This document shows, piece by piece, positions 10,523 through 19,076 of a DNA stretch of 64,000 nucleotides. Numbering within the stretch: position 1 is the stretch's first letter; each line of letters opens with the position of its first letter. A model generated the notes under the pieces. The model did no database searches, was not told where the DNA came from, and worked only from the letters and a program-made list of their open reading frames with translations. Source of the stretch: Streptomyces lincolnensis (GTDB taxonomy: Bacteria > Actinomycetota > Actinomycetes > Streptomycetales > Streptomycetaceae); assembly GCF_001685355.1 (NCBI RefSeq), contig NZ_CP016438.1, positions 7,998,001-8,062,000 on the forward strand, read 5' to 3'. The translations under genes were made by a program, and so were the position numbers.

Positions 10523-11914
10523 GTGATGGACGAAGACACCAGGTACGAAGCGGTACGGAGCAGGGACGGGCGGTTCGACGGGGAGTTCTTCTTCGCTGTC
10601 GAGACGACCGGGATCTACTGCCGTCCCAGCTGCCCGGCGGTGACGCCGAAGCGGCACAACGTGCGGTTCTTCGCGACGGCCGCCGCCGCGCAGGGCTCGG
10701 GGTTCCGGGCCTGCCGGCGGTGCCGGCCGGACGCCGTGCCGGGCTCGGCGGACTGGAACGTCCGGGCGGATGTCGTGGGGCGGGCCATGCGCCTGATCGG
10801 AGACGGTGTCGTCGATCGTGAGGGCGTCGCCGGGCTCGCCGCGCGGCTGGGGTACAGCGCGCGGCAGGTGCAGCGGCAGCTCACCACCGAGCTCGGCGCC
10901 GGACCCGTCGCGCTGGCCCGCGCCCAGCGGGCCCACACCGCCCGGGTCCTGCTCCAGACCACCGACCTGCCGGTCACCCAGATCGCGTTCGCGTCGGGGT
11001 TCGCCAGCGTGCGGCAGTTCAACGACACCATGCGCGAGGTGTACGCCTCGACGCCGAGCGAACTCAGGGCCGCCACCCGGACCACGCGGCGCGCGGCCAC
11101 CCCCACGGCGGGCATCCCGCTGCGGCTCGCCCACCGGGGGCCCTACCAGACCGGCGCCGCCTTCGACCTGCTGGAGGCCGAGGCGGTGACCGGGGTGGAG
11201 GAGGTGAGCGGGGCACGCGGACGGCGGATGTACCGCCGTACTCTGCGCCTGCCCCACGGCACCGGCATCGTCGCCGTCGACGAGCGTCCGGGCACCGCCA
11301 GGTCCGCGTCCGGGGCGAACCCGGGCGGCTGGCTGGACGCCCGGCTGCACCTCACCGACCCCCGCGACCTCACCACCGCCGTGCAGCGGCTGCGGCGGCT
11401 GTTCGACCTCGACGCGGACCCGTACGCCGTCGACGAGCGGCTCGGTACCGACGAACGGCTCGCCCCGCTCGTCGCCGCCCGGCCCGGACTGCGCTCGCCC
11501 GGAACCGCCGACCCGGAGGAACTCGCGGTGCGGGCCCTGGTGGGACGCGCGGAGTCCGAACGGCTGGTCCGGCGGTACGGAAAGGCGCTCGACGCCCCCT
11601 GCGGAAGCCTCACCCATGTGTTCCCCGAACCGGCCGTCCTCGCGGAGGCCGAGCCGGAGGGCCCCCTGGGCGCGCTCACCGCCGCCCTCGCCGACGGCGC
11701 CGTACGCCTGGATCCGGGCGCCGACCGGGACGACGCACAGCAGGCGTTGTACGCCCTGCCCGGTCTGGACGGCCGGGTCGTCGCCGCGATCCGCACCCGT
11801 GCCCTCGGCGATCCCGACGTCGCCCCACCGGGCCTCGACGTTCCCGACAGCTGGCGCCCCTGGCGCTCCTATGCCGTACAACACCTGCGTGCAGCAGGGA
11901 AGTTGGAGTACTGA
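10523..11914 (+). CDS. Ada-AlkA fusion: methylphosphotriester sensor/AraC regulator with degenerate 3-methyladenine glycosylase domain
   Basis: This 463-residue DNA alkylation response protein begins with an Ada zinc domain (C33, C37, C64, C67) that would accept methyl groups from phosphotriesters. An AraC-type HTH follows (about 85-175, with LPVTQIAFASGFASVRQF). An AlkA-like domain runs from about 190. The glycosylase end is abnormal. The helix-hairpin-helix reads LPGLDGRVVAAI instead of the usual PGIGxWTA. The segment that should hold the catalytic Asp is shortened by roughly ten or more residues between VAPPGLD and WRPWRSYAV. It overlaps the downstream ogt by 1 nt (TGATG), so the two are co-translated. 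Regulation of alkylation repair is the likely role; glycosylase activity is doubtful. Confidence 0.88.
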   Translation: MMDEDTRYEAVRSRDGRFDGEFFFAVETTGIYCRPSCPAVTPKRHNVRFFATAAAAQGSGFRACRRCRPDAVPGSADWNVRADVVGRAMRLIGDGVVDREGVAGLAARLGYSARQVQRQLTTELGAGPVALARAQRAHTARVLLQTTDLPVTQIAFASGFASVRQFNDTMREVYASTPSELRAATRTTRRAATPTAGIPLRLAHRGPYQTGAAFDLLEAEAVTGVEEVSGARGRRMYRRTLRLPHGTGIVAVDERPGTARSASGANPGGWLDARLHLTDPRDLTTAVQRLRRLFDLDADPYAVDERLGTDERLAPLVAARPGLRSPGTADPEELAVRALVGRAESERLVRRYGKALDAPCGSLTHVFPEPAVLAEAEPEGPLGALTAALADGAVRLDPGADRDDAQQALYALPGLDGRVVAAIRTRALGDPDVAPPGLDVPDSWRPWRSYAVQHLRAAGKLEY

Positions 11915-12399
11915 TGATGACCATGCGTTGGACCCACCTCGACAGCCCCGTCGGCCGGTTGCTGCTCACCGCCGACGACGAGGGCGCGCTGACCTCGCTG
12001 TCCGTGCCGGAGCAGAAGAACGGCCGTACCGTCCAGGAGGGCTGGCGGCACGACCCCGGCCCCTTCCGGGCGGCCGAGGAGCAGCTCGCCGCCTACTTCG
12101 CCGGTGAACTCAAGGACTTCGACCTGGAGTTGAGCAGTGCGGGCAGTGAGTTCCGGGAGCGGGTCTGGACCGCCCTGGACACCGTCCCGTACGGCGCGAC
12201 CACGTCGTACGGCGAGATCGCCGCGCGGATCGGCGCTCCCCGCGCCGCCGTCCGGGCCGTCGGCGGCGCGATCGGCGCCAACCCGCTGCTGATCCTGCGG
12301 CCCTGCCACCGGGTGATCGGCGCGAACGGTGCCCTCACCGGGTACGCGGGCGGACTGGAACGCAAGACCCACCTGCTCACCCTCGAAGGCGTGCTGTAG
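11914..12399 (+). CDS. ogt: Methylated-DNA--protein-cysteine methyltransferase
   Basis: The 161-residue suicide enzyme removes O6-alkyl groups from guanine in DNA. The acceptor cysteine is C131 in the signature PCHRVIG. The DNA-binding helix contains SYGEIAARIGAP and the expected RAVGGAIGANP. The start overlaps the stop of the Ada-AlkA gene, so the two form a repair operon. Confidence 0.95.
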   Translation: MMTMRWTHLDSPVGRLLLTADDEGALTSLSVPEQKNGRTVQEGWRHDPGPFRAAEEQLAAYFAGELKDFDLELSSAGSEFRERVWTALDTVPYGATTSYGEIAARIGAPRAAVRAVGGAIGANPLLILRPCHRVIGANGALTGYAGGLERKTHLLTLEGVL

Positions 12400-12406
12400 G
12401 CGTACT

Positions 12407-12790
12407 TTAGGCGTCGTCCGCCAGCCCCCAGCTGTGCACCCGGCGCGGATGGATGCGGATCAGCTCCTCACTGAAGTGCGGGCCCAGCTCGTGCGGGCCG
12501 GTGAGGAGCTCCGCCTCCCCGCGGATGTCGATACCGCGCACCGTCCAGGGGCGCTCGCTGACGATGTCGTCGACCACCAGCGCGACCTTCGGGTTCTTCT
12601 GGAGGTTGCGCCACTTCTTGGTGGCGCCCAGTGCGTGGCCGCCGATCAGGATCGTGCCGTCGTCCTGCGGGAAGAAGCCCACCGGGTTCGCCTGCGGCTG
12701 CCCGTGCCGGTCGACGGTCGCCAGCCGTCCCAGTCGCTGCGACTTGAGGTAGGCGCGCTCGGCCTCACTGAATGCGGTCATGGCACCCAT
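12407..12790 (-). CDS. PPOX-class F420-dependent oxidoreductase family protein
   Basis: This 127-residue split-barrel flavin/F420-binding protein is of the pyridoxamine-phosphate-oxidase-like type. It shows RLATVDRHGQPQANPVGF, WRNLQKNPKVALVVDD and the conserved RGEAEL. These small proteins usually use F420 and may reduce diverse substrates; the true substrate is unknown. An alternative start lies 9 nt downstream at 12781, preceded by GGATGGG. It converges with ogt, leaving only 7 bp between stops. Confidence 0.85.
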   Translation of the reverse strand: MGAMTAFSEAERAYLKSQRLGRLATVDRHGQPQANPVGFFPQDDGTILIGGHALGATKKWRNLQKNPKVALVVDDIVSERPWTVRGIDIRGEAELLTGPHELGPHFSEELIRIHPRRVHSWGLADDA

Positions 12791-12849
12791 CCGAACACGA
12801 GTGCCCCGCCTCGCACATCGGGTTCTCGGCCTAGGCCTCCGGCCCTACG

Positions 12850-13332
12850 TCAGCCCCAGATCACCGCCCCCAGCCACGCCCCCGTGATCAGCAGACAGGT
12901 GAACAGCTCCGCGAGCACGCTGGAGCCGCCCGAGCGCATCGCCGTGCGCAGGGCCGCCCGGGCCTCGCCGTGGCGGCCGAGGCGGAGCCGTTCGTACAGG
13001 TAGATCCCGCCCATGAAGCCGGGGATCGCGCCGAGCACGGGGACCAGGAAGAAGCCGGCGAAGGCCCCGACCCCGGCGTACACGCCCATGCGCGGTGTCG
13101 CACCGCTCGCGCGCAGCCGTCGGGGCGGCAGCGCCCAGCGCACCACCTGCGAGAGGAACAGCGCGACGGTCGCCCCCACCAGCACCGCCCAGGCGACCGG
13201 CTGCGGATCCTTCAGCGCCCACCACATCACCGCGGCCCACACCAGCCAGGACCCCGGCACGCCGGGCACCAGCACCCCGCCCAGACCGAACAGGATGACC
13301 AGCCCGACCAGCAGGAGGTCCACCGTTCCCAT
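12850..13332 (-). CDS. DUF456 family membrane protein
   Basis: The 160-residue protein has about four hydrophobic helices and Gly-rich loops (LVPGVPGSW, FFLVPVLGAIPGFMGGIYLYE) characteristic of DUF456. Function is unknown. It lies on the same strand as the PPOX-type gene, with a 59-bp gap. Confidence 0.85.
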   Translation of the reverse strand: MGTVDLLLVGLVILFGLGGVLVPGVPGSWLVWAAVMWWALKDPQPVAWAVLVGATVALFLSQVVRWALPPRRLRASGATPRMGVYAGVGAFAGFFLVPVLGAIPGFMGGIYLYERLRLGRHGEARAALRTAMRSGGSSVLAELFTCLLITGAWLGAVIWG

Positions 13333-13629
13333 CTGTCCAGAGTGCAGGAGGACCGGTGCGGGCGCAGATCAGCACGGTTCACCAGGGCGTTCGCGGGTAC
13401 TCGGGTGCCGGAGCGGGGTGACACCGGCCGGCCACAGTGGATCCACAGGCGGACGGGTCACACTTCCGGCGTCGTCGGGCGGTTCTCCCGTGGGGGGTGG
13501 AGCCGTCCGGCGACTTCCTTCGTATCGGCGTTCGGGCGATCACTCGACACGCCGTTCGACGGGGTGTACCGCGTCGGATTTTCCGGATGCCCCGTTTTCA
13601 TCCGGCCCATGCGGTGGACAATTAGGGGC

Positions 13630-15249
13630 ATGAGCCAGCAGGGGGGAACGCCCACCGGTCATGAGGACGACTGGTGGGGGCAGCTGTACGACGACTCCAC
13701 CGAGGACACCGGCCCCACGGCCGCACCCGACTCCCTCGACGACCGCTTCGCCTCGGCGGCGGACGCGGTGGAGGGGCGGCCACCCGGGACCGCGGCCGCG
13801 GTCCCCGCGCAACGCCCGGGGGCGGACGGCTCGGAGCCGCAGGCGCGGGACGCACGGCAGCGGGCTCCCTGGGAGCCTCCACCCGATGCCCCCGAGGGCC
13901 CGGCGACGTTCCCGCTCGGCCCGAAACCGCCGGGATTCGCCGAGTACACGCCTCCGGAGCGCGCCCCCTCGGCCACCGGCAGTTCCGTGGAGGAGCCACC
14001 GGCGACCACCGTCCCCGCCTCGCCGATGCCCCCGGACACTCCGCCGCCTCCTGCGACTCCACCGCCTCCGCCACCCCCCTTCGGCCCCCCTCGGCCCACG
14101 GAACCCCCCACCGGGCAGGACCGCAGCCCCACCGACGCCACCCCCGACGACTCCGGGCCGCAGGACACCGAGCCCGGCCCCGCCCCCGGCTCACCGCAGG
14201 ACAGTCCCGGCCGAGCCCCGGAGCCCGACTCCCCGCAGGACGGCCGGACGCCCACCCGTCTCGACGTGCCCTCCCTGCCGGCCGACCCCGTCGACCACGT
14301 GGGCTCCGGACCGCCCACCTACGAGGCCGAACCGACCGCGCTGCCCCCGGCGGACCCGGACGACCTGGACGACCTGGTCGCGGACACCGTGCTGGACGGG
14401 GCCCGCTACGGCTCCGGGACGCTGCGGGCGGTGTCCGTGCGCGGGGATTCCGCGAGGTTCCGGGGGGAGCCGCGCCGCGACTCGCTGCTCACCGCCCGGT
14501 TCGGCTCCGGGGAGCAGGCGCTCGTCCTGGTGGCGATGGCGACCGGGGCCCGCGCCACCCCGGGGGCGCACCGGGCGGCGGCGGAGGCCTGCCAATGGAT
14601 CGGCCGGGCCGTCGGCCGCAGTCACGCCCGGCTGGGCGAGGACATAAGGGCCGGCCGCCGCGGCGACCTGAAGTCGGGACTGCACCGCCTGACCGACCGC
14701 AGCCTCGGCAAACTCCGCGCCAGCGCCGCCGAGCAGGGCATCGACCCCGAGGAGTACGCCGCCACCCTGCGCTGCCTCCTCCTGCCCGCCGACCCCGAGT
14801 GCCGCACCCGGGTCTTCTTCGGCGTCGGCGCGGGCGGCCTCTTCCGGCTCCGCGACGGCGAGTGGCACGACATCGAGCCCCGCGTCACCGACGTCGCCGG
14901 CGAACCCGTCGTCGGCTTCGGCTCCCTGCCCGCCGAGACCCCCGAGGGCGACCGCCTCACCATGGACCTGGGCATCCCCACGCCCCCGAGCCCCTACGAA
15001 CCCGCCCCCGAGCCGTCCCGCGAACCCTTCCGCTTCCGCGCCTCCATCGCCCGTCCGGGTGACACGCTCCTGATGTGCACCGGCGGCCTCGCCGAGCCGC
15101 TGCGCGGCGAACCCGAGCTGTGCGAGCACCTCACGGACCGATGGTCCGGACCCACCCCGCCCGGCCTCGCCGCCTTCCTCGCCGACACCCAGGTACGGGT
15201 CAAGGGGTATGCCGACGACCGTACGGCCGCCGCCGTCTGGGAGGCGTGA
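13630..15249 (+). CDS. PP2C-like protein lacking metal-binding residues (probable pseudophosphatase)
   Basis: Of 539 residues, the first 240 or so are acidic, Pro-rich and low in complexity, including a polyproline run. The C-terminal 290 residues have the outline of a PP2C phosphatase: RGDSARFRGEPRRDSLL, ALVLVAMATGARATPGAH, LLMCTGGLAEPL and the final YADDRTAAAVWE. The Asp-Gly motifs that bind Mn/Mg in active PP2Cs are replaced (MATG where ADGxG is expected, CTGGL for CTDGL). It is therefore probably catalytically dead and a binding or scaffold protein. ATG 13630 was chosen because the long open frame upstream has no coding character and this start opens with a plausible cytoplasmic sequence (MSQQGGTP). 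Confidence 0.82.
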   Translation: MSQQGGTPTGHEDDWWGQLYDDSTEDTGPTAAPDSLDDRFASAADAVEGRPPGTAAAVPAQRPGADGSEPQARDARQRAPWEPPPDAPEGPATFPLGPKPPGFAEYTPPERAPSATGSSVEEPPATTVPASPMPPDTPPPPATPPPPPPPFGPPRPTEPPTGQDRSPTDATPDDSGPQDTEPGPAPGSPQDSPGRAPEPDSPQDGRTPTRLDVPSLPADPVDHVGSGPPTYEAEPTALPPADPDDLDDLVADTVLDGARYGSGTLRAVSVRGDSARFRGEPRRDSLLTARFGSGEQALVLVAMATGARATPGAHRAAAEACQWIGRAVGRSHARLGEDIRAGRRGDLKSGLHRLTDRSLGKLRASAAEQGIDPEEYAATLRCLLLPADPECRTRVFFGVGAGGLFRLRDGEWHDIEPRVTDVAGEPVVGFGSLPAETPEGDRLTMDLGIPTPPSPYEPAPEPSREPFRFRASIARPGDTLLMCTGGLAEPLRGEPELCEHLTDRWSGPTPPGLAAFLADTQVRVKGYADDRTAAAVWEA

Positions 15250-15264
15250 CGAACTGCGGAGGCC

Positions 15265-16716
15265 CTAACTGTCGTACGGCACCCAGGCGCGCGTGCCGGC
15301 CTCGTCGGTGGCGTACCAGTAGCGCGGCAGGCCCTTGATGGAGCTGGTGCGGAAGGGGCGGCCGTGGTCGTCGATGCGGACCGTGCCGGTGCGGCCCTGG
15401 GAGGACCAGTCCAGTTCGAGGTACCAGTTGCAGTCGCAGGTCGTGGTGGTGGCCGTGACCAGCAGCACCTCCGGGTCCTCGGCCGAGACGCGGTACGGCA
15501 TCTGGATGGCCGGGATCGGCCCCTCCGCGTCGCCGCCGGCCTTCGAGTGGGCGACCGGGCGGTCCTTGTCCAGGTCGACGGAGAAGTAGCGCGGGGAGAG
15601 CGCCCCGCCGCACCCCTGGTCCATGGCGTACGAGGAGCCCTGGACCGGGGCCGCGCGGCCGACGACCCGGACACGCAGCGCCTCCAGGACCACGGCCGTG
15701 GACTCGCGCCCCTGCACCGAGATCTGCACCTGGGTGTCCCTGCCGTGCACGGCACCCTCCGCCCCCGCCCACACGCGGGCGTCCTGCGCGGCCGGGGGCG
15801 GCGCGACCTGGGCCGGCGGCTTGGTGATGACGTAGTCGTGGCCGCAGCCCTGGTTCCAGACGTGGGAGTTGACGCTCCAGGTGAGCGGAGTACCGGTCCC
15901 GGCCGGGGGCTTCCCGCCCGGCTCCTGCGACGACCCGCGGCCTCCGCTCGGCGGCGCGGACGGCTTCCCCGAGGCACCCCCGGTCCCCTTCGGAGCGGAG
16001 GGCGAAGCGGTGCCGGGGGAGGGGCTGGTCGGTGTGCCCGAGGGGGTGACGGACACGCCGGGCGGTGTCGTGCGGTACGGCTCGTCCGACTCCTGCCCCT
16101 GAGCCCGCGTCGACGGTCTGTCCGACGGCAGCGCCGACAGACTGCCCAACGTCACGAGCAACGCCCCCGCGACAGCCGCCGCCACCGCGATCCGACGCCG
16201 GCGGTACCAGCGCCGCGGGGCGGGAGCGGACTCCGTCCGGCCGGCCAGGACTGTCTCGGTCTCCGCGCCACGCTGCCCATCGACCTCTCCGGGCAGACCG
16301 TCGGCCCCCGGCTCCTCGGCCCCCGGCGCCTCGGCCGGTTTGGCGTCCTCGGTTTCCGGTCGGGCGGGCGGGACCGGCTCGGTGCCGGTGCTCGTGGGCT
16401 CCGGGCTCTGGCTCTCCGCCTCCTCCGGACCCCGGTCGGCCGCGCCGGCCGCTCGGGGGCGCTGGCGGGCCGAGACCGCTCGCAGCCACAGCCGGTGGAG
16501 TTCGAGGCGTTCCTCCGGCGTCGCTCCGCACAGTGCGGCGAAGCGTTCGACGGGGGCGTAGTCGAGGGGGACGGCCTCACCGGCGCAATAGCGGTGCAGG
16601 GTGGAGGTGTTCATGTTCAGGCGGCGGGCCAGCGAGCCGTAGCTGCGGTCCGTGCGGTCCTTCAGTCGCCGCAGCAGCGCCGCGAACTCCCCGACCTCGT
16701 CCTGTGCTGCCGTCAC
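15265..16716 (-). CDS. Membrane-anchored helix-turn-helix protein with external domain
   Basis: The 483-residue protein starts with an XRE-like HTH (about residues 15-65, DRSYGSLARRLNMNTSTLHRYCAG). A charged linker leads to an Arg-rich patch and one membrane helix (RRRRIAVAAAVAGALLVTLG, about 175-195). A Ser/Thr/Pro/Gly-rich spacer follows, then an external domain of about 200 residues with paired cysteines (NQGCGHDY, MDQGCGGAL, TCDCNW). A cytoplasmic DNA-binding-like domain linked to an exported domain is a common streptomycete arrangement of unknown signal. It converges on the PP2C-like gene, with 15 bp between stops. Confidence 0.82.
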   Translation of the reverse strand: MTAAQDEVGEFAALLRRLKDRTDRSYGSLARRLNMNTSTLHRYCAGEAVPLDYAPVERFAALCGATPEERLELHRLWLRAVSARQRPRAAGAADRGPEEAESQSPEPTSTGTEPVPPARPETEDAKPAEAPGAEEPGADGLPGEVDGQRGAETETVLAGRTESAPAPRRWYRRRRIAVAAAVAGALLVTLGSLSALPSDRPSTRAQGQESDEPYRTTPPGVSVTPSGTPTSPSPGTASPSAPKGTGGASGKPSAPPSGGRGSSQEPGGKPPAGTGTPLTWSVNSHVWNQGCGHDYVITKPPAQVAPPPAAQDARVWAGAEGAVHGRDTQVQISVQGRESTAVVLEALRVRVVGRAAPVQGSSYAMDQGCGGALSPRYFSVDLDKDRPVAHSKAGGDAEGPIPAIQMPYRVSAEDPEVLLVTATTTTCDCNWYLELDWSSQGRTGTVRIDDHGRPFRTSSIKGLPRYWYATDEAGTRAWVPYDS

Positions 16717-16935
16717 GCCGTCCCCCGTCCGTCCCCGGCCCGTATCCCAGGCACTCCCTATACCTGCACGTCAAAGGGGCTGGGATGGTTCCACCGTGGT
16801 GGATCGGCCGTCCCGTGTTGCATCCGCCCCCTGTGACCGCTGATGCTTCTGGTGTCGCCCCGACAGCGGCCGGACCGACCAACCGGCGCCGAGGCGGCAT
16901 CCCATTACTCATGCACTCGTTCACGGGGGACACCC

Positions 16936-17604
16936 ATGCCCAAGCACATGCGATCCAGCGCGCTCACCGTACTCGCCCTCACGGCCGCCACGCTCGGCAC
17001 CACACTCGGTGTGCAGGCCCACGCCGAGGCGGCGCCGACCGGGGCGAAGAAGACGGCGGTGGTCAAGACCGTGGCGGCGAAGACCGCCGCGTACCCCCGC
17101 TTCCTCGCCGCTTCCGAACTGCCGCCGCACCCCACCTCCGCCTGGACCGCCGACAAGGTCAAGGACGGCGTCCCGGAGTCGCTGACGTCCTGCCTGCACA
17201 ACACGCTCCTCGCCTACGACGTCCGCTACCGCGAGTTCCGCACCGACCTGGAGACCAGCGCCCGCCAGGTCACCGTCGTCGTCGGCAACGACACCAAGGC
17301 CGCCGCCCTCGCCAAGGGCCTGAACCGGGACTTCCGCGCCTGTGCCCTGAACGCCGGTGAGGGCGACCCGGACATCGACACCAGGTACCGCGACTACGGC
17401 ACCCTGCCGGTCGAGGAGGGCGCCCATGTGCACGGCGTGCAGACCAGCACCTCCTGGGGCTCCATGGACATCGGTCTCGTCTCCGTCGGACGCGACGGCC
17501 GGACCGTCACCGTCGTCGACTGGGGGCAGATGGGCGACTTCGACGACGCTCCGGTGAAGGCCTTCAAGAAGACGACCACCACGGCCGTGAACAAGCTCCA
17601 CTGA
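16936..17604 (+). CDS. Secreted protein of unknown function
   Basis: A 222-residue exported protein carries a signal peptide (MPKHMRSS, hydrophobic core, AHA cleavage near residue 30). The mature part has an Ala/Lys-rich start, two cysteines (SLTSCLHN and RACALN) and a repeated pattern of alternating strands (VTVVVGNDTKAAALAKGL, SMDIGLVSVGRDGRTVTVVDWGQMGD). It has no recognised domain. ATG 16936 is preceded by GGGGGA and is the only start that gives a signal peptide. A strong hairpin follows the gene. Confidence 0.8.
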   Translation: MPKHMRSSALTVLALTAATLGTTLGVQAHAEAAPTGAKKTAVVKTVAAKTAAYPRFLAASELPPHPTSAWTADKVKDGVPESLTSCLHNTLLAYDVRYREFRTDLETSARQVTVVVGNDTKAAALAKGLNRDFRACALNAGEGDPDIDTRYRDYGTLPVEEGAHVHGVQTSTSWGSMDIGLVSVGRDGRTVTVVDWGQMGDFDDAPVKAFKKTTTTAVNKLH

Positions 17605-17621
17605 CCGCACGGCCGCAGCGG

Positions 17622-17668
17622 CACCGGGGCCGCCCTCCCGCACGGGGGTCGGGCGGGCGGCCCCGGTG
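17622..17668 (+). terminator. Long hairpin after the secreted-protein gene
   Basis: Arms CACCGGGGCCGCCC (17622-17635) and GGGCGGCCCCGGTG (17655-17668) form a perfect 14-bp stem around a 19-nt loop, starting 17 nt after the stop codon. Confidence 0.7.
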
Positions 17669-17715
17669 AAGGGGCGATCGAGGGCCCGGGCCGGCCGCTG
17701 CCGCGGGGTGAGGAC

Positions 17716-17769
17716 CTGGAACGGCCGCAGTGCGAAACTCAGGGGGGATTCGCGCTGCGGCCGTTCCAG
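17716..17769. repeat. 21-bp near-perfect inverted repeat
   Basis: Left arm 17716-17736 (begins CTGGAACGGCCGCAG) and right arm 17749-17769 match in 20 of 21 positions around a 12-nt loop. It lies about 50 bp beyond the terminator of the secreted-protein gene and next to the decayed mannosidase. It could be a second terminator, the end of a lost mobile element or a regulator site. No U-tract is present. Confidence 0.65.
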
Positions 17770-17879
17770 CAGGTCGACCGGGCGGGAGTGGTGGGGGACC
17801 AGCGGATTCCGGCCAGTTTCACGAGCCGGGGGAAGCCGGCGGTGCGGCCGGGGGAGTCCGGCAACCGGATCTCCTCCCT

Positions 17880-18380
17880 CTGAACGCCCAACTCCTCAGT
17901 AACACCGCCACGTCCAGGAGCAGCCGTCACACCTCTTCGTCGGGTACGGCGAGGTCGGCAGCCCGGAATCGGCAGACGGGCCGATCCCCGGCGGTCAGGG
18001 CGTCGCCCGGCCGCGTAGGCGTGAACCCGTGCGGGACGGTCGGGTTCGCCCCCGCCTCCCCCGGCAGACGGCACCCCGGCGGCGTCGTACGACAGCCCCT
18101 CGATCACGGCCTCGACACGGTGACCCGCCCACTCCTCGGGCGCCCGCCCCTTGAGCCGGAACCGACTTGTCGACCAGGGCTTTCCGCATCCCGTCCCGGT
18201 GCCGAACGACTCGTGGACGGCCTGTAGTGCCTGGTCCACCGGCAGGGGCTGTGCGGGCACGTGCCGCACGGACAGGGTCAACGGCACGTGCGGACCGTAC
18301 CGCGCGGGCCGCACGGACTTCCCGAGGGCGCGTTCCAGGCGTGCTTTCACCAGAGTTCGGCCGTCGTCACAGCGGATTCT
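17880..18380 (-). pseudogene. Remnant of a GH38 alpha-mannosidase N-terminal region
   Basis: Reading the minus strand from about 18377, the translation CDDGRTLVKARLERALGKSV, then KPWSTSRFRLKGRAPEEWAG and HRVEAVIEGLSYD match the N-terminus of bacterial GH38 alpha-mannosidases. There the consensus is roughly LVEARLERxL, WGxSWFRVTGxVPEEWAG and VEAxIDLGF. The similarity stops near 18063 and continues in another frame as FRAADLAVPDEEV-stop-RLLLDVAVL. A TGA at 17927-17929 stands where a conserved Trp is expected. No catalytic domain follows. The gene is therefore truncated, frameshifted and interrupted. Codon bias remains normal, so the decay may be recent. Confidence 0.7.
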
Positions 18381-18525
18381 CGGCGGCTCGTGGCGCGGCC
18401 CGTGGCGTGGCCGAACACCTGGTCGTTGACGATTCGACATGACTGGCCCGTGAACTGCGGGGCATGGATCCCCGTGAACGTGTTCGAGCAGGAGGGGAAC
18501 CGACATCGGCACGCGGGCGGGGGTC

Positions 18526-19008
18526 ATGAAGAGGCAGGCACGAGGAGGCGGTCCCACGGCAGTAGGGGCCTTCTCGTCTCAGACAGTGGAGGACAACACC
18601 GACAGCGCCGTGGAACAGGTGCCGGTGCCGCAGCTCAGGCGCCGACTCGAACGGGCGGACCTGGGGGCGGTACCGGAGACCCGTAAGGCACTGCGGGAGC
18701 TGCTACGGCAGTGGGGGCGGCCCGGACGATCGGAGGTCGCGGAACTGCTCACCAGCGAACTCGTCACCAACGCACTCGTCCACACCGACCACGACGCGGT
18801 GTTCACGGCCGTCGTCGGACCCCGCGGACTGCGGGTGGAGGTACGGGACTTCGTCGCCCGCCGGCCCAGAATGTGCGTGCCGGTCGCCGACGACGGCACG
18901 CACGGCCGGGGCCTGATGCTGGTGCAGTCCCTCGCGGACGCCTGGGGCGTACGGGCGCATGGCGTGGGCAAGTCGGTGTGGTTCGAACTCGACGGCGGCC
19001 TCGCGTGA
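18526..19008 (+). CDS. HATPase-type anti-sigma/regulatory ATP-binding protein
   Basis: The protein, up to 160 residues, contains a HATPase_c_2 domain like SpoIIAB/RsbW serine kinases. The N box is LLTSELVTNALVHT, and the ATP-lid region reads DDGTHGRGLMLVQSLADAWG. Streptomyces encodes dozens of these; many regulate anti-anti-sigma partners, but most are unassigned. The start is uncertain. The ATG at 18526 lacks a clear ribosome site, and an in-frame GTG near residue 21 (VEDNTDSAVEQVPV) is a plausible alternative. A perfect bidirectional hairpin follows. Confidence 0.8.
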   Translation: MKRQARGGGPTAVGAFSSQTVEDNTDSAVEQVPVPQLRRRLERADLGAVPETRKALRELLRQWGRPGRSEVAELLTSELVTNALVHTDHDAVFTAVVGPRGLRVEVRDFVARRPRMCVPVADDGTHGRGLMLVQSLADAWGVRAHGVGKSVWFELDGGLA

Positions 19009-19024
19009 ACGGGCGTTGAGGGAA

Positions 19025-19065
19025 CGGGAAGGGGGCGTGACCGCTTCGGTCACGCCCCCTTCCCG
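19025..19065. terminator. Bidirectional terminator, perfect 18-bp stem
   Basis: CGGGAAGGGGGCGTGACC (19025-19042) and its exact reverse complement (19048-19065) are separated by GCTTC. It lies between the convergent HATPase and DUF2637 genes and can serve both. Confidence 0.88.
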
Positions 19066-19076
19066 TGGTGCTTCGT

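Noticed and set aside
17739..18557. Intact 272-residue gene on the minus strand
   Set aside because: Only the GH38-like part has protein character; the rest is low-complexity and similarity jumps frame, so it was treated as a pseudogene.
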